A stretch of DNA of 64,000 bases from positions 3,596,001 through 3,660,000 of the forward strand of contig NC_046679.1 in NCBI RefSeq assembly GCF_009870125.1, read 5' to 3'. This stretch comes from Drosophila pseudoobscura. Taxonomy: Eukaryota; Arthropoda; Insecta; Diptera; Drosophilidae. The notes below the pieces were generated by a model. The model ran no database searches. It saw nothing but the letters and a program-made list of their open reading frames with translations, and had not been told where the DNA came from. Numbering within the stretch: position 1 is the stretch's first letter; every line of letters begins with the position of its first letter. Position numbers and translations under genes: made by a program. Positions 22,501-35,850 of the stretch are shown in pieces.

Positions 22501-24816
22501 ACTGAAATCGCTTATCAGCCTTCCGAGTATGTGAAAGAGTGCGTCATGGGCTGAAAGCTCTAGCTGAAGCTCTAGCTCCAGCTCTAACGTGGGAACCTAA
22601 AAATAGATGTCCCCTACGCCCTGTGTGTACCCCCCATAGGTGGGATATACATATGTATGGACATAATTGTTTTGCATTCACCGTGCATTCATTCATAGCG
22701 ATCGAAAGTAGAAGCCAGAGGGAAGAGGGCTGTCGAAGGCCTCATGGGGAAGGCTCATGGGGAAAACCCCACAGTTGATATCTTGAAGAGCAGACACTTC
22801 CAGATAAAAAAGTGACGAGTATCTGGGGCGGGCTCTGGCACGGCAGGGTCGCGTGCTGAATGGCGGAATGGACTTCCGCTGCGGTTTTCCTTGCATTTTC
22901 TATTTTCTATTTAATTTTCCGCTGCGCACACTGCCATACTGCCACACCGTCGTGGCCATTATCGGCAACGCCATCCGCTCGCATTGAAATTGATTGCATT
23001 TACTACCTTTATTGCTTTCTTGCCTTTTTGTGTGGCACGGCAATGAAAGTGTGCCGCCAGCTGTGGGGTCTTTCGGGGTGGGGGGGATGATTGTCTAAGG
23101 CGATTCGACTGCTGGACGGGACGCTTACGTTGTGTTGGGTAAGCGGCACGTGGAAAGCTGCTCAGCCACGCTTCTCAATGGGCAAGCCGTGACATTCAAA
23201 TCATTTAAAGCATTCGAGTGCCCGAGAGTCGGTTATTTATGGCAGGTGTTCCATATATGTGTGTAGGTGTGCCATAAACACACGGCCATTACCCGTACTT
23301 TAAGATTGCCAGCTAGCGGTGATACTTGTATTTCCAAGAACTCGTAAAACAATTGACGATTAAGTGTAGGTTCCGCTGGCCATTCCCACGCCAGCTAATC
23401 GTGCTTATTTTCTCCTTTGTTGTATTTTCCAGGCATTGAGGAGGTGCCTGTCAAGTCTGTGGTCAATCGCGTGGGCCACCAGCTGAAAAAGGCCCTGTCC
23501 GAGAAGGGTATGGCTCTGCTGGTCAACCATGGCATATCCGACGAGAAGGTAAGCGACGCGACGCCATCATACATCATCGCTCAGCGAGCTCTAATTATTG
23601 TCTGCTTTCAGCTTAAGACTGCCTGGGATCATTTGGATGATTTTGTGGACCTACCGCCGGACGTCAAGCAGCACTACATCCGCACAGATGGCGACAAGCA
23701 TGGCTATGTGAGTCGCGGCCAGGATCGGTACGCCGGGAAGCCCGGTGCCCCCGAGCTGCGTCACGCATTCAACATTTGCACACTGAATGCCCAGAATCTG
23801 CCAGAAGAGCCGCTGCCGGGATTCGCGGACCACATCAGCACACTGGCCACGGACTTCAAGGCGTTGGCCAGCTTCATTCTGCAGTCGCTGGCCGTCTCCC
23901 TGGACATTCCGACCACGTTCTTCCTCGAAAAGCACTCACACATGCTGTCCGGCGACCACGACAACATGACCTCCTTGCGAATGCTCTACTACCCCCCGAT
24001 CGTGGACGACGAGCCCGGCCAGAACGACTCCATCAGGGGACGCTGCCTCTACAGCTACCAGCGCTGTCTGTCCAACCAGCCGGACTTCCGTCCCGAGAAC
24101 AATCCCCGCGACGAAGCCGAGCTCAATGAGCTGGACGGGCCCAATGGCCAGGTCTTCGAGCACAAGCTTGGAAACGGAGCTGTCATCACCTGCCCCCCAC
24201 ATGTGGACTACGGCACGTTTACTCTGCTGGCCCAGGACTCGGAGGGTGGCCTGGAGGTGAAGCTGCCCGGCAGTGAAAAATGGCATCGCGTTGGCCATTT
24301 GCCCGGCTCCATTCTGGTCAACTGCGGCCAAATCCTGAACACTTGGACCCAGGATCGCTATCCCGCCTTGGTAAGCCTTGCCCAACCGATGGACTAAATA
24401 AATGTTCCCAGCTAATGTGGATTTTGATCTATTTTCAATGTAGCAACACCGCGTCGTTGTGCCTGAACAGGAGTCGGTACGGTCTCGGGGCAGGCACTCT
24501 ATTGCCCTCTTCTGCCATCCGGATAACATAACCATGATATCGCCCAGCGATCTGCCCAATCCAGATGCCGCCCAGGACGTGTGTCTCAAGCAGCGCAAGA
24601 AGTCCTTCAAGGCGGCGAAAGAAAGGTGAGCGATTCGACTCAATTCAAATCAATTTCCTGTACTAATATTATTTTCCCCTGTTTTCTTTTTTCTATTTCG
24701 CTGCTTGGCTTATCGTCGGACGAATGATGGGCCGTAAATTTCTCAGAGTCTACAATGCATATCAGTTAATACAAAAAAAGTTTAGAGATACGTATAGCAA
24801 TAACAATCACTCATAA
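19553..24816 (+). CDS. CG5346: 2-oxoglutarate/Fe(II)-dependent oxygenase (CG5346 orthologue)
   Basis: Exons 19553-19637, 23433-23548, 23612-24370, 24444-24625 and 24747-24816 join to 403 codons plus stop; I recall 403 residues for D. melanogaster CG5346. The fold is that of 2OG-Fe(II) oxygenases of the isopenicillin-N-synthase type: N-terminal region with VVPIIDL (about 19-25) and LLVNHGI, and a core with metal ligands His264, Asp266 (HVDYGTF) and His322 (QHRVVVP), and Arg337/Ser339 (RHS) for 2-oxoglutarate. A 51-residue hydrophilic segment (about 210-260, with RCLYSYQRC and an acidic stretch DEAELNELDG) is inserted directly before HVD, where the compact neighbour has only CGA. Intron 1 is 3795 nt, in contrast to the small or absent intron 1 of the neighbour. 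Reaction type is inferred from the family; the substrate is not known to me. It is convergent with Octβ1R. Confidence 0.9.
19638..23432 (+). other. Intron 1 of CG5346 (3.8 kb)
   Basis: A GT-AG intron (GTGAGT donor, TTTTCCAG acceptor) interrupting a Gly codon. No nested gene is supported in either direction. It holds AT-rich DNA, ACATACATATGTATAT near 20570, and scattered short frames. Its size suggests it may carry regulatory DNA. Confidence 0.8.
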
Positions 24817-25024
24817 CGAGGGGCACCACACGGCTTCTGCCCCACCTGTCGCATCTCTACCTGAGCAGAAATGAAGATCTTCGTGTGGATGGGTGTAACG
24901 AGTAGAGTGAAAAGAATGAAAGAGCACAACACACTTGATGTTTTGAACCTTTTTATTATTATTACTTTATTCCATACGATTGTAATTGCTTCATTTCTTG
25001 AATGTACTCGTACACGGGTACACC

Positions 25025-25067
25025 ACATACAATACATACAATACATACATACATACATACATATGTA
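25025..25067. repeat. (ATAC)n microsatellite in the CG5346 3' UTR
   Basis: Tetranucleotide ATAC/ACAT repeat ending in ATATGTACAT, within the predicted 3' UTR. Confidence 0.8.
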
Positions 25068-25091
25068 CATGCATATCATTTCCCTTTGTAT

Positions 25092-25097
25092 AATAAA
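25092..25097 (+). terminator. CG5346 polyadenylation signal
   Basis: AATAAA about 276 bases after the stop codon, followed by a TA-rich run. Confidence 0.55.
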
Positions 25098-25114
25098 TAT
25101 ATATATAATATAAT

Positions 25115-28051
25115 ATAGTTTCCACTGACAAAACGCTTGTTAACATTTACCCAAGTCGAGAGAGCGCGAGAGAGAGTTTGTCCCTCGGTTCTCCCGCTTG
25201 TGAAACTTGGAAGGTATCTCAGCTCCGATTCCGAAAATTGACCCACAATCGACAATCGCAGCCACCAACAGATTTGTATATACTCGTATTTTCCACAAAT
25301 TAATTAACATTCTGACGTTCGTACCCGTTCGCTACCACGTTTCCTCCGCGTACAATAATATTTGTATTACATATTTAACGGGCCACAGGGCCACAGAGTT
25401 ACGTATAATTCTACAAGTTTGCACATTTATTGGTAATTACTTATTGCAATAATGTGGTCTGCCGTTCTCCGGTTTTAATGCCTTCCCACCACATATTGTA
25501 CACATCAATAATACACACGGATACGAGTATTTCTAACAATTATTTTACCATTATTATTATTGCTCACAATTTGTAATTTCATTACAAAATATTGTAAGCT
25601 TTAGCTCAACGTTTCTCTTGGACATTTATTTGATAGCGATTCTGTTTCTGTTTTGGCTTCTTGTTTATTCTTTATTTATTATTTTGTGTGACATCTATTG
25701 GCTACACACAAGATACACACGATAGATTTAGGGATACAATCTTCTACACACACAGATCTACATACATACATATATACAATTACAGACACGGTCAAAGCTT
25801 AGGTAAATTGTATTTCAAATAGCCGCACTCATTGTCATAAAGGTACAATAAAATGTAGAAATGAAATGAATCAGTCAGTAACGTTAGGATAGAGGCGCTG
25901 GAGCAAAGTCATGCACGGTCCACATGAGATATCATATCTCTTCGTTTGGGATGTGCGAAAGTTATCTGGGACTGGATCACGGAATGAGTCGACTAGCAGC
26001 TATCATCATTTAGTTATTTAATTTTCTCCTCCAGCGTTTGTTTAATTTATTTATTTATAACCAAAAGTCACATGCCTCCTACCGTCAGTTGACATGCCAA
26101 TTTGCTGTTCAACTAAATCGTATAGCTACATATTGTTTATGACGCTTTTTGCCGTTCGAAGCAGTTGATTAACCAACTGCCCGACACGTGTGCCGTACAC
26201 CTGGTGATACCCTAAGATTGCTTCCTATTTTAGGCTCACTTTTTTGTATATTTATTCAATCAGGTATACTCGTACTCGTATGCTTTGTATTTCCTCAACG
26301 GATGCAATGCTTTTCTCAGGACAATGCACCTGGAAATCTTTCGGGCTGGCATTTACACGACATCGCAATCAGGCACGTGACTCAACAACAGTAGCAATGC
26401 GGCAATGAAATAATTAAAACTCTTTTGTCTGAGAGTATCTCCCAGTCGTTCTATCCCTGCCCGCCCCTTCGTTTGCTCATTTAACATTAATTTAGCTAAC
26501 AATATTTGGCTACATTTCGAATGTTATCGGCGTTGCTGACGGCAAACTTATGCCGTGGCGTTTTTCAGTTTAAACAAAAAGCGCCGAAAGTTAAATAAAG
26601 CAAATATTGACAAGACTGTCGTACGGGCGGACGGGCAGACGGGCAGACACGGAGGGAAGGGAAAATACTACCTATAATATACCCCGTAGTCATTCCGAAT
26701 CCGAAAGAGAGGGCCGGACGGTTGCCAATTTGTCGACAGCAGTGAGCTCTTAAGCCGGCGCTTTAAATAATGACTATGAATCGCAGGAAAAAAGTGAGCG
26801 TTTGCTTGTATTCGTATTTGGAACGATTTAATATTTTAGACAAACAATTCCAGCCAATTTCTTGTTTGTTCTATGCTGAACCCCGCTGAACTCCCTTTGA
26901 TTTATGGGGGCGACGAGCGACGCCGAACGGCGATGACAAATTCGGGGTGGGAGTGTGGCCCAGGGGCGTGGCAGTTACAGTTGTGGCCGAAAGCGAGAGT
27001 AAACCAGGCCCAGAATGAGCGATAAGTGTATTGTGTGTGCTTTCAGTAAGATTGTCTAGGCAACAGAACAACGGCTGGCATGGGGGGCTAGAGAGGTCTA
27101 CAGAACAGTTCTATGAATGTCAATTGCATCTACATACAATACCTTGTATCTCGTATCTTGTATCGACAGTTGCATCAGCAGGTAAAAATAAAGGTAAAGG
27201 TAGAGGTAAAGGTAGCTATAGTTCATATGAGTATACTCCTTATTTATGTGGCTTTGCACTACATACAACATTTGTGAGAGACTTGAAGTCCGGCAGCTAC
27301 TAGGTACTAACGACAGAGCAGAGCAGAGTGGCTAATAGACCCAATGGATATGATTATGTTAGTTTTGCTCAGGGCTCTCTCTATATATGCATATTTGTAT
27401 GATTATAGTATGTGGTTATATAGCATATGACACTCATCTATATAGTATGTATGTTTCTTTGGTTTTAGTTCTATGAACAAGATCATTCGAATGTATAACG
27501 AAAAGGAGTTCAAAACAGTTCAAAAGTAAATCATTTCTTTGAGAAATATCAAATTAAATTCAAGTTCTAACCAAATATTTGCCTACAATTTTGTTTTTTT
27601 TTTGTTTTTTACTGTAATTGCATTCCTTTTCCACACCCTCATATATTCTATAGGTAAACAACTAGCTCTAAATATACGTATATCAAACATACAATATCAT
27701 ATTTTACATATACTCGTATATTCACTTGTGTTTCTCTAAATGTCAACTGAATGCTTACTGAATGCTTTATGGAATTCCTTGCTCTTTTTCATGTCGAAAT
27801 ATTTCTATCTGTATTTCCTTGTGAATTTTTTGCTGTTGCACCCTTTGAAGGCTGACTTTTTATCTGTGGGATTGTCGTTTTGTTCTTGTTGTAGCTTCTG
27901 TTTAAATTCTGGGAATTCCTGCCGATGCAGTGTGTGTGGGAATTTGTGATTAATTTTTCAATCTGGCAATAGCTTTGCACCTAGCGACAACTACACAATC
28001 ATATATGTACACACACTACGCACACAGAGGCGGAGGAGCATCCCAGGGAGA
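25115..28051. other. Region between convergent CG5346 and Octβ1R
   Basis: About 2.9 kb with no supported coding gene. The right part should be the Octβ1R 3' UTR (minus strand). A TTTATT (minus-strand AATAAA) near 26250 is one possible end for it, but the true end is uncertain. The rest is AT-rich. Confidence 0.45.
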
Positions 28052-31000
28052 CTAGTTGGTGTAGAGAGGATGCAACTGCTGCTGGGCATCCGTGGTGGGT
28101 GTCACATTGACGGCGTACTGGCGAGCTCGCATTACACCCATGTGTATCTCCGAGGAGGCCGTTGAGTTCATACAGTTGGGCATTTCGGCCGATCCAGAGC
28201 CGACCCTGGCCCCGTTGGTCCCCCTCCTGCTGGGGCCGCCAAAGTCCAGATCCCGGCCGCCCCTCCGGTGGCTGGGGCGACAATCGATGAACGCATAGGA
28301 GCAGCAGCTCTATGGGGAAGAGAAAAGCAGAGACACATACGCACAAGTCCGCAATGAGATTGGTGAAGGAGCAGTGCCTGGAACTCTGGCCAGGACATAG
28401 TCCGCAGATATGGTATGTGTATTAGATGTGTTATAAGTTAATAGAGCTGCCACAGAGACGTGGCTTACTACTTTGGACGAGTATATGTAGTAACAGTACT
28501 TAAAGGTTAAGCATAGGCAAACGACGTTGGGGACGGGACGGGACGGGACACGACGAGAGGCACGAACGAGCAGGCGGGCGACAGTCGACAGGGGTGGCAT
28601 AGGCAGGGGCAGAGAGCAAGCGGATAGATGAAGACTTTGTGAGCGAGTGGTGGCGGCGGCACATGTCTGTGACAATTTGGTTTTACACAAAAAACAAAGA
28701 AAAACCCAAAAATGGCGAAAAAGGACAAACAAAAATACACAGAAAAAATGCTAAACTCAAAATGAAAGACAACATTCGGGAGGCGAAACAGTTGATACCC
28801 TTGCAGATCCCTTATTGATACTATAGTGTATTATATGGGTTCTCCTGTGGATCTAATTGATTTTGGTTGGCACTAGTTCGTATTTCAGAAAGTGAGAAGA
28901 GTTGCAGGACAGATTGACTGCATATTAAGATAGATCTGTGCAGGAAAAGGATAGATGAGCATTGATCATATACATAAAACATACAGACGGACAAGACTAT
29001 ATCGAGTCGACCATGAAATATGATCAAGAATCACAAACATTAATCTACATACTCAGTAGAAACCAAAACAATGATTACCAAATCATAATGCCCTTAGAAT
29101 TGAAGGGTATGAAAATGCTAAACAAAGTGAAAGACCGGATATTCGTAGAAAAAAGGGATCCCATGACCATAGTCCTGTGTGTGTTTGTGTGCGACCCTTT
29201 GGGTAACTGTGTGGGTGCATGTGCGTGTGTGTGTGTCAAAGTGTGGCACAAAAGGGGACATTTTTTCGAAAGGAAAGGAATAAAAAAGAGCCAGGAAAAA
29301 TAACATTTCATCATCAGATATTTGTGTTTCATACATTTTTGTGTGTGTGTGGAAGGTGTTGTTGGTGTTGTTGCGGCTGCTGGTGGCGGGCAAGTGAGTG
29401 TGTGAGAGGGTGTTGGTGTGTTAGTGTGCATACTCATACATATACAAGTGGAGAAGAGCTTTTGCTTTTAATTTAAATATTACATTTTATGCTTTCTATT
29501 GCATACTCGGGCGCGTTTAGCTTTTGTCGGGCATGAGGCAACGAATCAGCAAAGAAAGCCCCAGCTGTGCATGGAAGAAATACAGAGAGAGAGAGAGAGA
29601 GAGATAGAGAGAAAGGTAAGCAAGATGTTGAGCGATTGGAGAGCTAAAGCGTTAGACCGACTCCAGGCAGTACATCCTGTTTCCAGGCAGAACCCCGGAG
29701 CCAGGAGCTGGCTTTCGATATGAAGGAGCGAGAGTATGTCAAAGGCAGTCAAAAGCAGGCAAAGAGGCAGACAGAGCACGTGCAGAGATTGTTCTTCAGG
29801 CAAAAATGGAATAGAATTTGATGAGATTTTCTTTCAAGCAGCCATAGCAATATCTAATAAGTACGCTACTCTTTCTACGCTTCCAAGTCGAGCTACTTGG
29901 CTTACTACTTATGGGCCAATGTGGCTGCAGGAGATACAATAGGTACTCGTAGCTACCAAAATGTGCGCCCCTATGGCGGTGGCTCTTCTCGATGTGGCTG
30001 TTGTACTTCTCACTCGCATTCGCATTCTCATTCTCGTGGCCGTGGCCGTGTGGCTGTCCCCGTCCTTGGTCGTTGCAGCAGTCGCTGGAGCTCTTAACTA
30101 AGTCTAGGACGGGTGTGCAGAGAATTCAGTGGTAATGGTGGGGCCGAATCAATAGCGGAATTGAACTGAATATAACTCAATGTCGGAAACAGGTAAAAAT
30201 TACTCAATAGATGGCCCCCACGCCCAACCCAAACCCCACCCCCACCACGCACCCGTACTCACCTTGAGCGTCTTCTTGAAGGCAGCCCTGAAATCGCGAT
30301 TGAAGTATGCATAGATAATGGGGTTCAATGCCGAGTTGAAGTAGCCGATCCAAAAGAGGATGCCCACCACGACACGCGGGGTAATGCAGCTATCGCAGAG
30401 GGACGAGACGATGTACCTGTTCGGCGAAAAATGGAGAAAATGGAGAGATTACACAATGATTGGGAACTGTATCAAGTGTCCTGTACGCACCATAGGAAGA
30501 AGGGCAGCCAGCAGAGGAGGAACGCGCTCATTATGATGCCCAGAGTGCGGGCCGCCTTTCGCTCCCTCCGCATCGTCGTTATGGTCGATTGCTCCACCTG
30601 AATGCTCGGCCGTGGCTTGGGTATCTGGCTAATCTGCAGATGCTTCTCCAGGAGGAGGGCCGCCACTTTGGACCTGGCTCGCACAAGTAATTAGCGTTAA
30701 TTGCCGCTGGGCAAATGAATTGGCCACTTGGCCAATGTTGGCAATGTTCGGTTACCTGTACACGAGACGCTCCTGCCGGTCGGCCTCCTGGTAAATGCGA
30801 TAATACATCGACAGCATCACGATTCCCGGTATCCAGAAGCTCATCGACGAACTGACAATGGCATACGCCTTGTTCACTTTAAATTCGCATATCTGGCAAA
30901 TTGGTAGAGCAAAGCAGAGCAGAGAAGGGCAAGTCAGAGAGCCAACTCAATTAGAGCCCGTTTCGAATGTCAATAAATCAAAATGGCTGTGGACGTGGTC

Positions 31001-34000
31001 GGGTAGCACACCCATCACCCGCGATCCAGTAATGGAATGTAATGCAACTTGCGGCTGCTCAACGTTGCGTATGCGTAATGCGATTATTGCAATGCCAAGT
31101 GCGGCAATAAAAACTCAATTACAGCGTGCATTACGGCGCTGCCAGGAAGGACAAAAGGCCAGCCAGAAGACATCTAATCAGATTTATGGCAAGGACGAAG
31201 TTCCACCCGTCCGACAGACACCATGTTCCTGCCTTCTTGTTATTAGCATAAACAAGTAAAACTAATTAAAGCCCAACTCGAATGCTAATGTATGCAAAGG
31301 CCTTTCATTGGGGAGCTTCGGCAGGCGGGCAGGCAGAGAAGCAGGCATGACAGGTGAGGCACAGAACAGACAGAACGGACAGAAACAGGCAGGAACAGGA
31401 CGCGAAAATTATGCACAGCCTGTGCCAAAGTCATACCCAAATAGAATTATGTACATTTATTTCTACATCAGCATTTTTATTGCGCAATGAGACCTGGAGG
31501 AGGAGTGGGGGAGTAGCTGACGGAGGATTGGGCATTGGGCTGCATAGGCACCCTCAGAAGTTGGCAAATATTTGGACTGGGCGGGGCCGAGTATCGAAGC
31601 ATGTGGTAGGTAGGATAAAACCAATAAAATGGAGTAATAAATATGCTACCTGTCGGCTGAGCGCCTGAAAGGCGTAAAACTGCTTCGGCCACACAGAAAC
31701 ATAAATCAATTTCCGTTGAGACGGATACAGGGCCCGGGGCTAGCATCTGTCTATGGGGTATATCTTGATGTTTGTGCGCGCACACGCTCGTGTGATGTGA
31801 TGCAAAATGCATGCAAAGTCGATACCGCACACAGACACTGAATGTATATCAACTGAATTAGAATTTTCTATTAGTTTGATGTGCTAGAAAATTGAATAAA
31901 TAATGCACAGAGCAGTCCGGGGTAGGGCAGGGCACGGCAGGGAAGGGCACGGTAAATTAAACTTCAAACCAATCTGTAACCCATATCAAATTGAATGAAC
32001 TTAGAAAGTGGTTTCCCACATTGATTCACCTACTTAATTGGCTTCTTCCATTTACAGTGTGCAGACTGCAATCAAATGCATTATAGCCCCCTCTTAAAGT
32101 GCTCTACTCACATGGGGATTCGACTTGAGATACTTCCAGTTCTCGCTCGTTGTGTACCAGCCCGAGCAGATGGGCAGAAAGGAGAGCAGCGCCGGCGACA
32201 ACCAGACCATCAGGAGCATGTAGCCGACCCGCCGATGCGTCATAATGAGCGGATAGTCCAGTGGCTGGACAATGGCATAGTACCTGGATGGAAACTTAAA
32301 TTAGATTCCTATTCCTTTTAATGTGCGAAAGTCTGGATCACTCACCTGTCCACCGATATGCAGCAGAGGTGCATTATGCTGGCCGTGGAGAAGTAGACAT
32401 CAAAGCTGTTCCACATGTCGCACATGATGGAGCCGAACATCCATTTGCCCGATATCATAACGGAGGCATTAAATGTCATCGCACAGAGGGCCACCAGCAT
32501 GTCGGCCACGGCCAGTGAAACCACAAAGTAGTTGGTAATGATGCTGCAAAAATGAAAGAAAGCGTAAAACCAACGACCAGACGGAGAGACGCACGAGACT
32601 AGGCGAAAGGCGGAAGGACACACACGGAAGCCACTCTTCTCGAAGACTGCTCTCAAACTGCTCTCAAATTGAATTTGAGCATTAAGCTTTCAGCTCTCAG
32701 TGGCACTCTGCTCTTAGTGCTAATCGCCTCCTCAGACTTGGGGCTCTAAAGTTGAAAACTTTGACGCACATCCACACCCGCACCATCGTGGCACACACAT
32801 TGCGCATTCGCCGCGTGTGACCGCCAGTGAATGTGGCTCGGCGCGGCGCTTCTCAGAGTGGATTTCATTGTTTAATGGGTTAATTAATAATTAGCTTAAC
32901 GCCGCCACAACTTCCACCGACAATCAGCAGCATTGCGTGGCACCGCAAAACGTTAAGTCAATTATGTGCACGCGGCGTATACGCAACATGGCGGATGGCA
33001 AATACGTTTATCGGCGAGGGCCGTCCGAACAGATTTCCAGCACACACAACTTACAGCCAAGAGTGAATCATACTTTTCCAATGAATCTTTGACGAGGGAA
33101 ATTAAAGAAAAACCAGACTGAAATAATTTAATATGAATGACGGAGGGCGAACTTTCGAGCATTCGTACTCACACCAAGGCCAGAAGTGAAATTCAAGCCG
33201 AGTCGTTGCTTGACACTGTCTTTTACCTATATCGTCTATCAATATCTAAATCTAGACTGGCTAACTATGGGTCTCGTCTTCCTTCAGCTACAGTGTACGT
33301 TTCCCCCGGACATTGAACGGCCGCCCACAAACCTAATTAAGAGTACCGAGCCGCAAAAGGGAGTCAACCGACCGGTTGAGGGCGAGCTTTAACCACCGCA
33401 AAGTCCTATATAAAGCGCACAACAGCCGCATCAAAGGGAGAATGAAAATGTTATTGAGGCGTTGCTCGAAAGCCGATTAAATAGTGGGTGGACGTACAAT
33501 ACAAGAGGAGGACAGACACAGTAGGAGGAGGAGAAGGAGGAGATTGGGTTGAGGATGGTTGATAGGTGTCAAGTTTGATTACAATTATGAGTTGGCAGCT
33601 TTTCTGCCGTCCGACGATGGAAGTGCCAGTGGCATGGCAGCTAATAGGCAAAGAAAGAGGAAGTGGAGGAAAACAGGAAACAGACCTTGCCCGCGTGGCC
33701 ATGAAGGAAGTTGCTCTTTAATTTGTCACTTTATTTATTGATTGGTGAATGTCAGGGAATCCTGTTCGGTTTATAATGGAGGTTTATCGTGTAGCTGTCC
33801 ATCTCTCATGGGATATGTCTATCCCCATGCGAGGCCATGTGCGTAGAAGATGGAGGAGGCCTAAGTGGGAATACATGTTGTTTCGTAATTAAGTCTAATT
33901 TGCCGTGATGATTTAAACTGTGTACCGAGGCATAAAAGGTGAAAATGGTGCGGAAAACGCACATGACAATGAGCACAATAATGGAGGAGCAAAAAGATGA

Positions 34001-35786
34001 AGACGAAAGCGAAAGCGAGGGCGAGGGCGAGGACGAAGGTGAAGGAAAGGAAGACCCACAAACCGTCGAGATAAAAATGGCAACATGAAATACTCGTAGA
34101 CGCAGTCAGGGTCAGGTCCCAAATTGCCTGTCCCTGGCAGGCTAAATGAGCCTCTGTCTCGGTCTTGGTCTCGGTCTCAGCCTCATAGAGAGAGACACAC
34201 ACAAATGTCAGGTGTGTGTGCCATGTCGCCAAGGCATTGCCAAGAGGCAAAGGCAAAGGCAATGGCAATGGCAACGTTTTCTTGAGGCTGCTTTAATAGT
34301 CTTCTGCCTTGACATTGAACGTACCGGGGGTTAGGTTACAGCATTGTCGCCTCGAAGCCCCTTTTCCTCCTCCTGCTCCTCCTCTGGCCAGCCCATCCTT
34401 ATTGTCTGAGTGTTTTATGTTTGGTTGTTTAAATGCCAGCGATGTTGGGCTTATGAATTTGCGGCTAAAACACGTACAGAATGACGAAGCCCAAGGCGCA
34501 CCACCTGGAAAAGCGACCCCCCACAGGCATATCTCATGTGGAGGCGGCGCTCAATTCATAAATTTGACAAATTATATGGCCGCACATAAAGTAAACGGCA
34601 ATAGGAATGGCAATGGCGTCCCCTTAAGTAGGCAGCCATATTTTTATGCTCGCTGTTTATTAACATTTCTAATGTAATTACGCCCGGATCCGTATCTAGG
34701 TATTTGACTCTGTCGCTGGGCAAAGGAATCAACCAGCCACGCCCCATCCATCGCCTCGCAAAATCCAATGTACGAGTACAAGACGAGTTCTGTTCGCCTG
34801 ACACGCAAAAATGGTTGGAAAAATATGATAAATGATGACAAATTAATGGCCACACCAAAACGAGGCGAACCCCATCGCGGTCAACATCGCAAACGAAGCA
34901 GCTCTCGGCAGGGAGGTGCGAAATACGAGCCAAGGCCAGAGGCTATGTCCTTGACAACTATATCTGACAATGTCACATCGGGTAGTCCGCACAATTCAAC
35001 AACAACAGAAGTGAAAGAATCAAGACAGAACTGAAGGAAAGGAAATACGCTTACAATAAATTCATCATTCAGAACTTGTCACTTGAATAAAGCTCTCACC
35101 AAATAAAATATATATATTTACTCGAAAGCAATCGAAGAGAATTTAATGAAATTGAAACCCAGTCGATTAACATGGACCACTTGATACTCGGGCAATAAAT
35201 TAATGAGAAGGCGACAAACAAGCGGTCGGTCAGACATATGTACTTGCATACAAGCACACACACACACAACCACAATGCGGACAGAGGACAACAGCAGTGA
35301 AAGGACTCACCGCAATTTCCGGTGGCGCATAACGGACACAATCACCAGCATGTTGCCCAGGATGGCGGCCAGTATGATGAAACCAATAATGAAACACTTG
35401 ACGAAGACGAATGTCAGATGTGTGCTGCCCTCGGCATCGTCGTCGGCAGCGGCGGCACTGGCATTGATGTCCTGTCCTCGGCCAGACACAACGTCTTCGA
35501 TGGTGACCGAGCTGCTGCTGATGCTGATGCTGCTGCCGCTGCCGCCGCTTCCTGCACTCCCAGCACCGTCGTCCACGAGACCGTCGGCAATGAAATTCAA
35601 ATATCGGGCATGTGATGCCGAAGCCTCCAGCAATGGCATCGGTACGGTGAATGGCTCTAACTGCAACTGGAACTGTGACTCCTTTGTCCTACTGATGGCG
35701 TTACTGCTGCTGCTGCTAAAGCTCCCCTCGAGAATTGTCCTGGCCGTGGTGGCTGCCGTGGATGTAAGTCTTTGTAAGAGCGTCAT
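28052..35786 (-). CDS. Octbeta1R: Beta-adrenergic-like octopamine receptor 1 (class A GPCR)
   Basis: Seven minus-strand exons: 35786-35311, 32543-32346, 32283-32112, 30892-30756, 30673-30491, 30416-30263 and 28309-28052. They join to 525 codons plus stop. The product is a plasma-membrane biogenic-amine receptor that couples octopamine to cAMP in flies. Visible hallmarks: TM1 ending VMRHRKLR, Asp173 in TM2 (SLAVAD), Cys200, the amine-binding Asp207 in TM3, Asp224-Arg225-Tyr226 (DRY), a serine cluster SSSMSFW in TM5, CWLPFF in TM6 and NPIIYAYF in TM7. The N-terminus is long, Ser/Thr-rich, with an N-glycosylation site Asn108-Ala-Ser. The C-terminal exon (SRRGTNG, then [18 protein letters not shown], ending LHPLYTN) matches D. 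melanogaster Octβ1R rather than Octβ2R/3R. The start at 35786 is the first in-frame ATG; the frame stays open 28 codons further upstream without another ATG. Confidence 0.94.
28310..30262 (-). other. Last intron of Octβ1R (2.0 kb)
   Basis: Intron between the TM7 exon and the C-terminal tail exon, phase 0, with consensus splice sites. It contains a (GA)n microsatellite at 29585-29604 and a GGGAC pentamer run near 28531-28550. No nested gene is supported. Confidence 0.8.
29585..29604. repeat. (GA)10 microsatellite
   Basis: Uninterrupted AG/GA run inside an Octβ1R intron. Confidence 0.85.
30893..32111 (-). other. Octβ1R intron between TM4/ECL2 and TM5 exons
   Basis: A 1.2-kb intron in phase 0 (CCCCAT/GTGAGT donor, TTTGCCAG acceptor). 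No other gene seen. Confidence 0.8.
33995..34047. repeat. Imperfect GCGAGG/GAAAGC hexamer repeat
   Basis: Purine-rich strand asymmetry with repeated GAAAGCGAGGGCGAGG-like units inside Octβ1R intron 1. The opposite strand reads as Arg/Pro-rich frames that are not likely coding. Confidence 0.7.
34246..34275. repeat. GGCAAA/GGCAAT hexamer repeat
   Basis: About five degenerate hexamer units inside Octβ1R intron 1. Confidence 0.75.
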
Positions 35787-35811
35787 AGTAGGGACCACAA
35801 TCCGTACAGTA

Positions 35812-35850
35812 CATATGTACGAGTACAAGTACGAGTACGAGTACGAGTAA
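35812..35850. repeat. (GAGTAC)n hexamer repeat at the Octβ1R 5' end
   Basis: Repeated TACGAG/GAGTAC units just upstream of the Octβ1R start codon. Read on the minus strand it encodes alternating Tyr-Ser in frame with the receptor, but there is no ATG before it. Confidence 0.8.

Larger units (their letters stand above)
32544..35310 (-). other. Octβ1R intron 1 within the first intracellular loop
   Basis: A 2.8-kb intron splitting the Arg codon of HRKLR (GTGAGT donor, TTTTTGCAG acceptor). It contains purine-rich GAAAGCGAGG-type repeats (33995-34047) and a GGCAAA/GGCAAT repeat (34246-34275). No nested gene is supported. Confidence 0.8.

Noticed and set aside
23936..24643. Long antisense open frame (235 codons) opposite oxygenase copy 2
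   Set aside because: It mirrors the GC-rich coding exon and crosses the real intron at 24371-24443; it has no domain.
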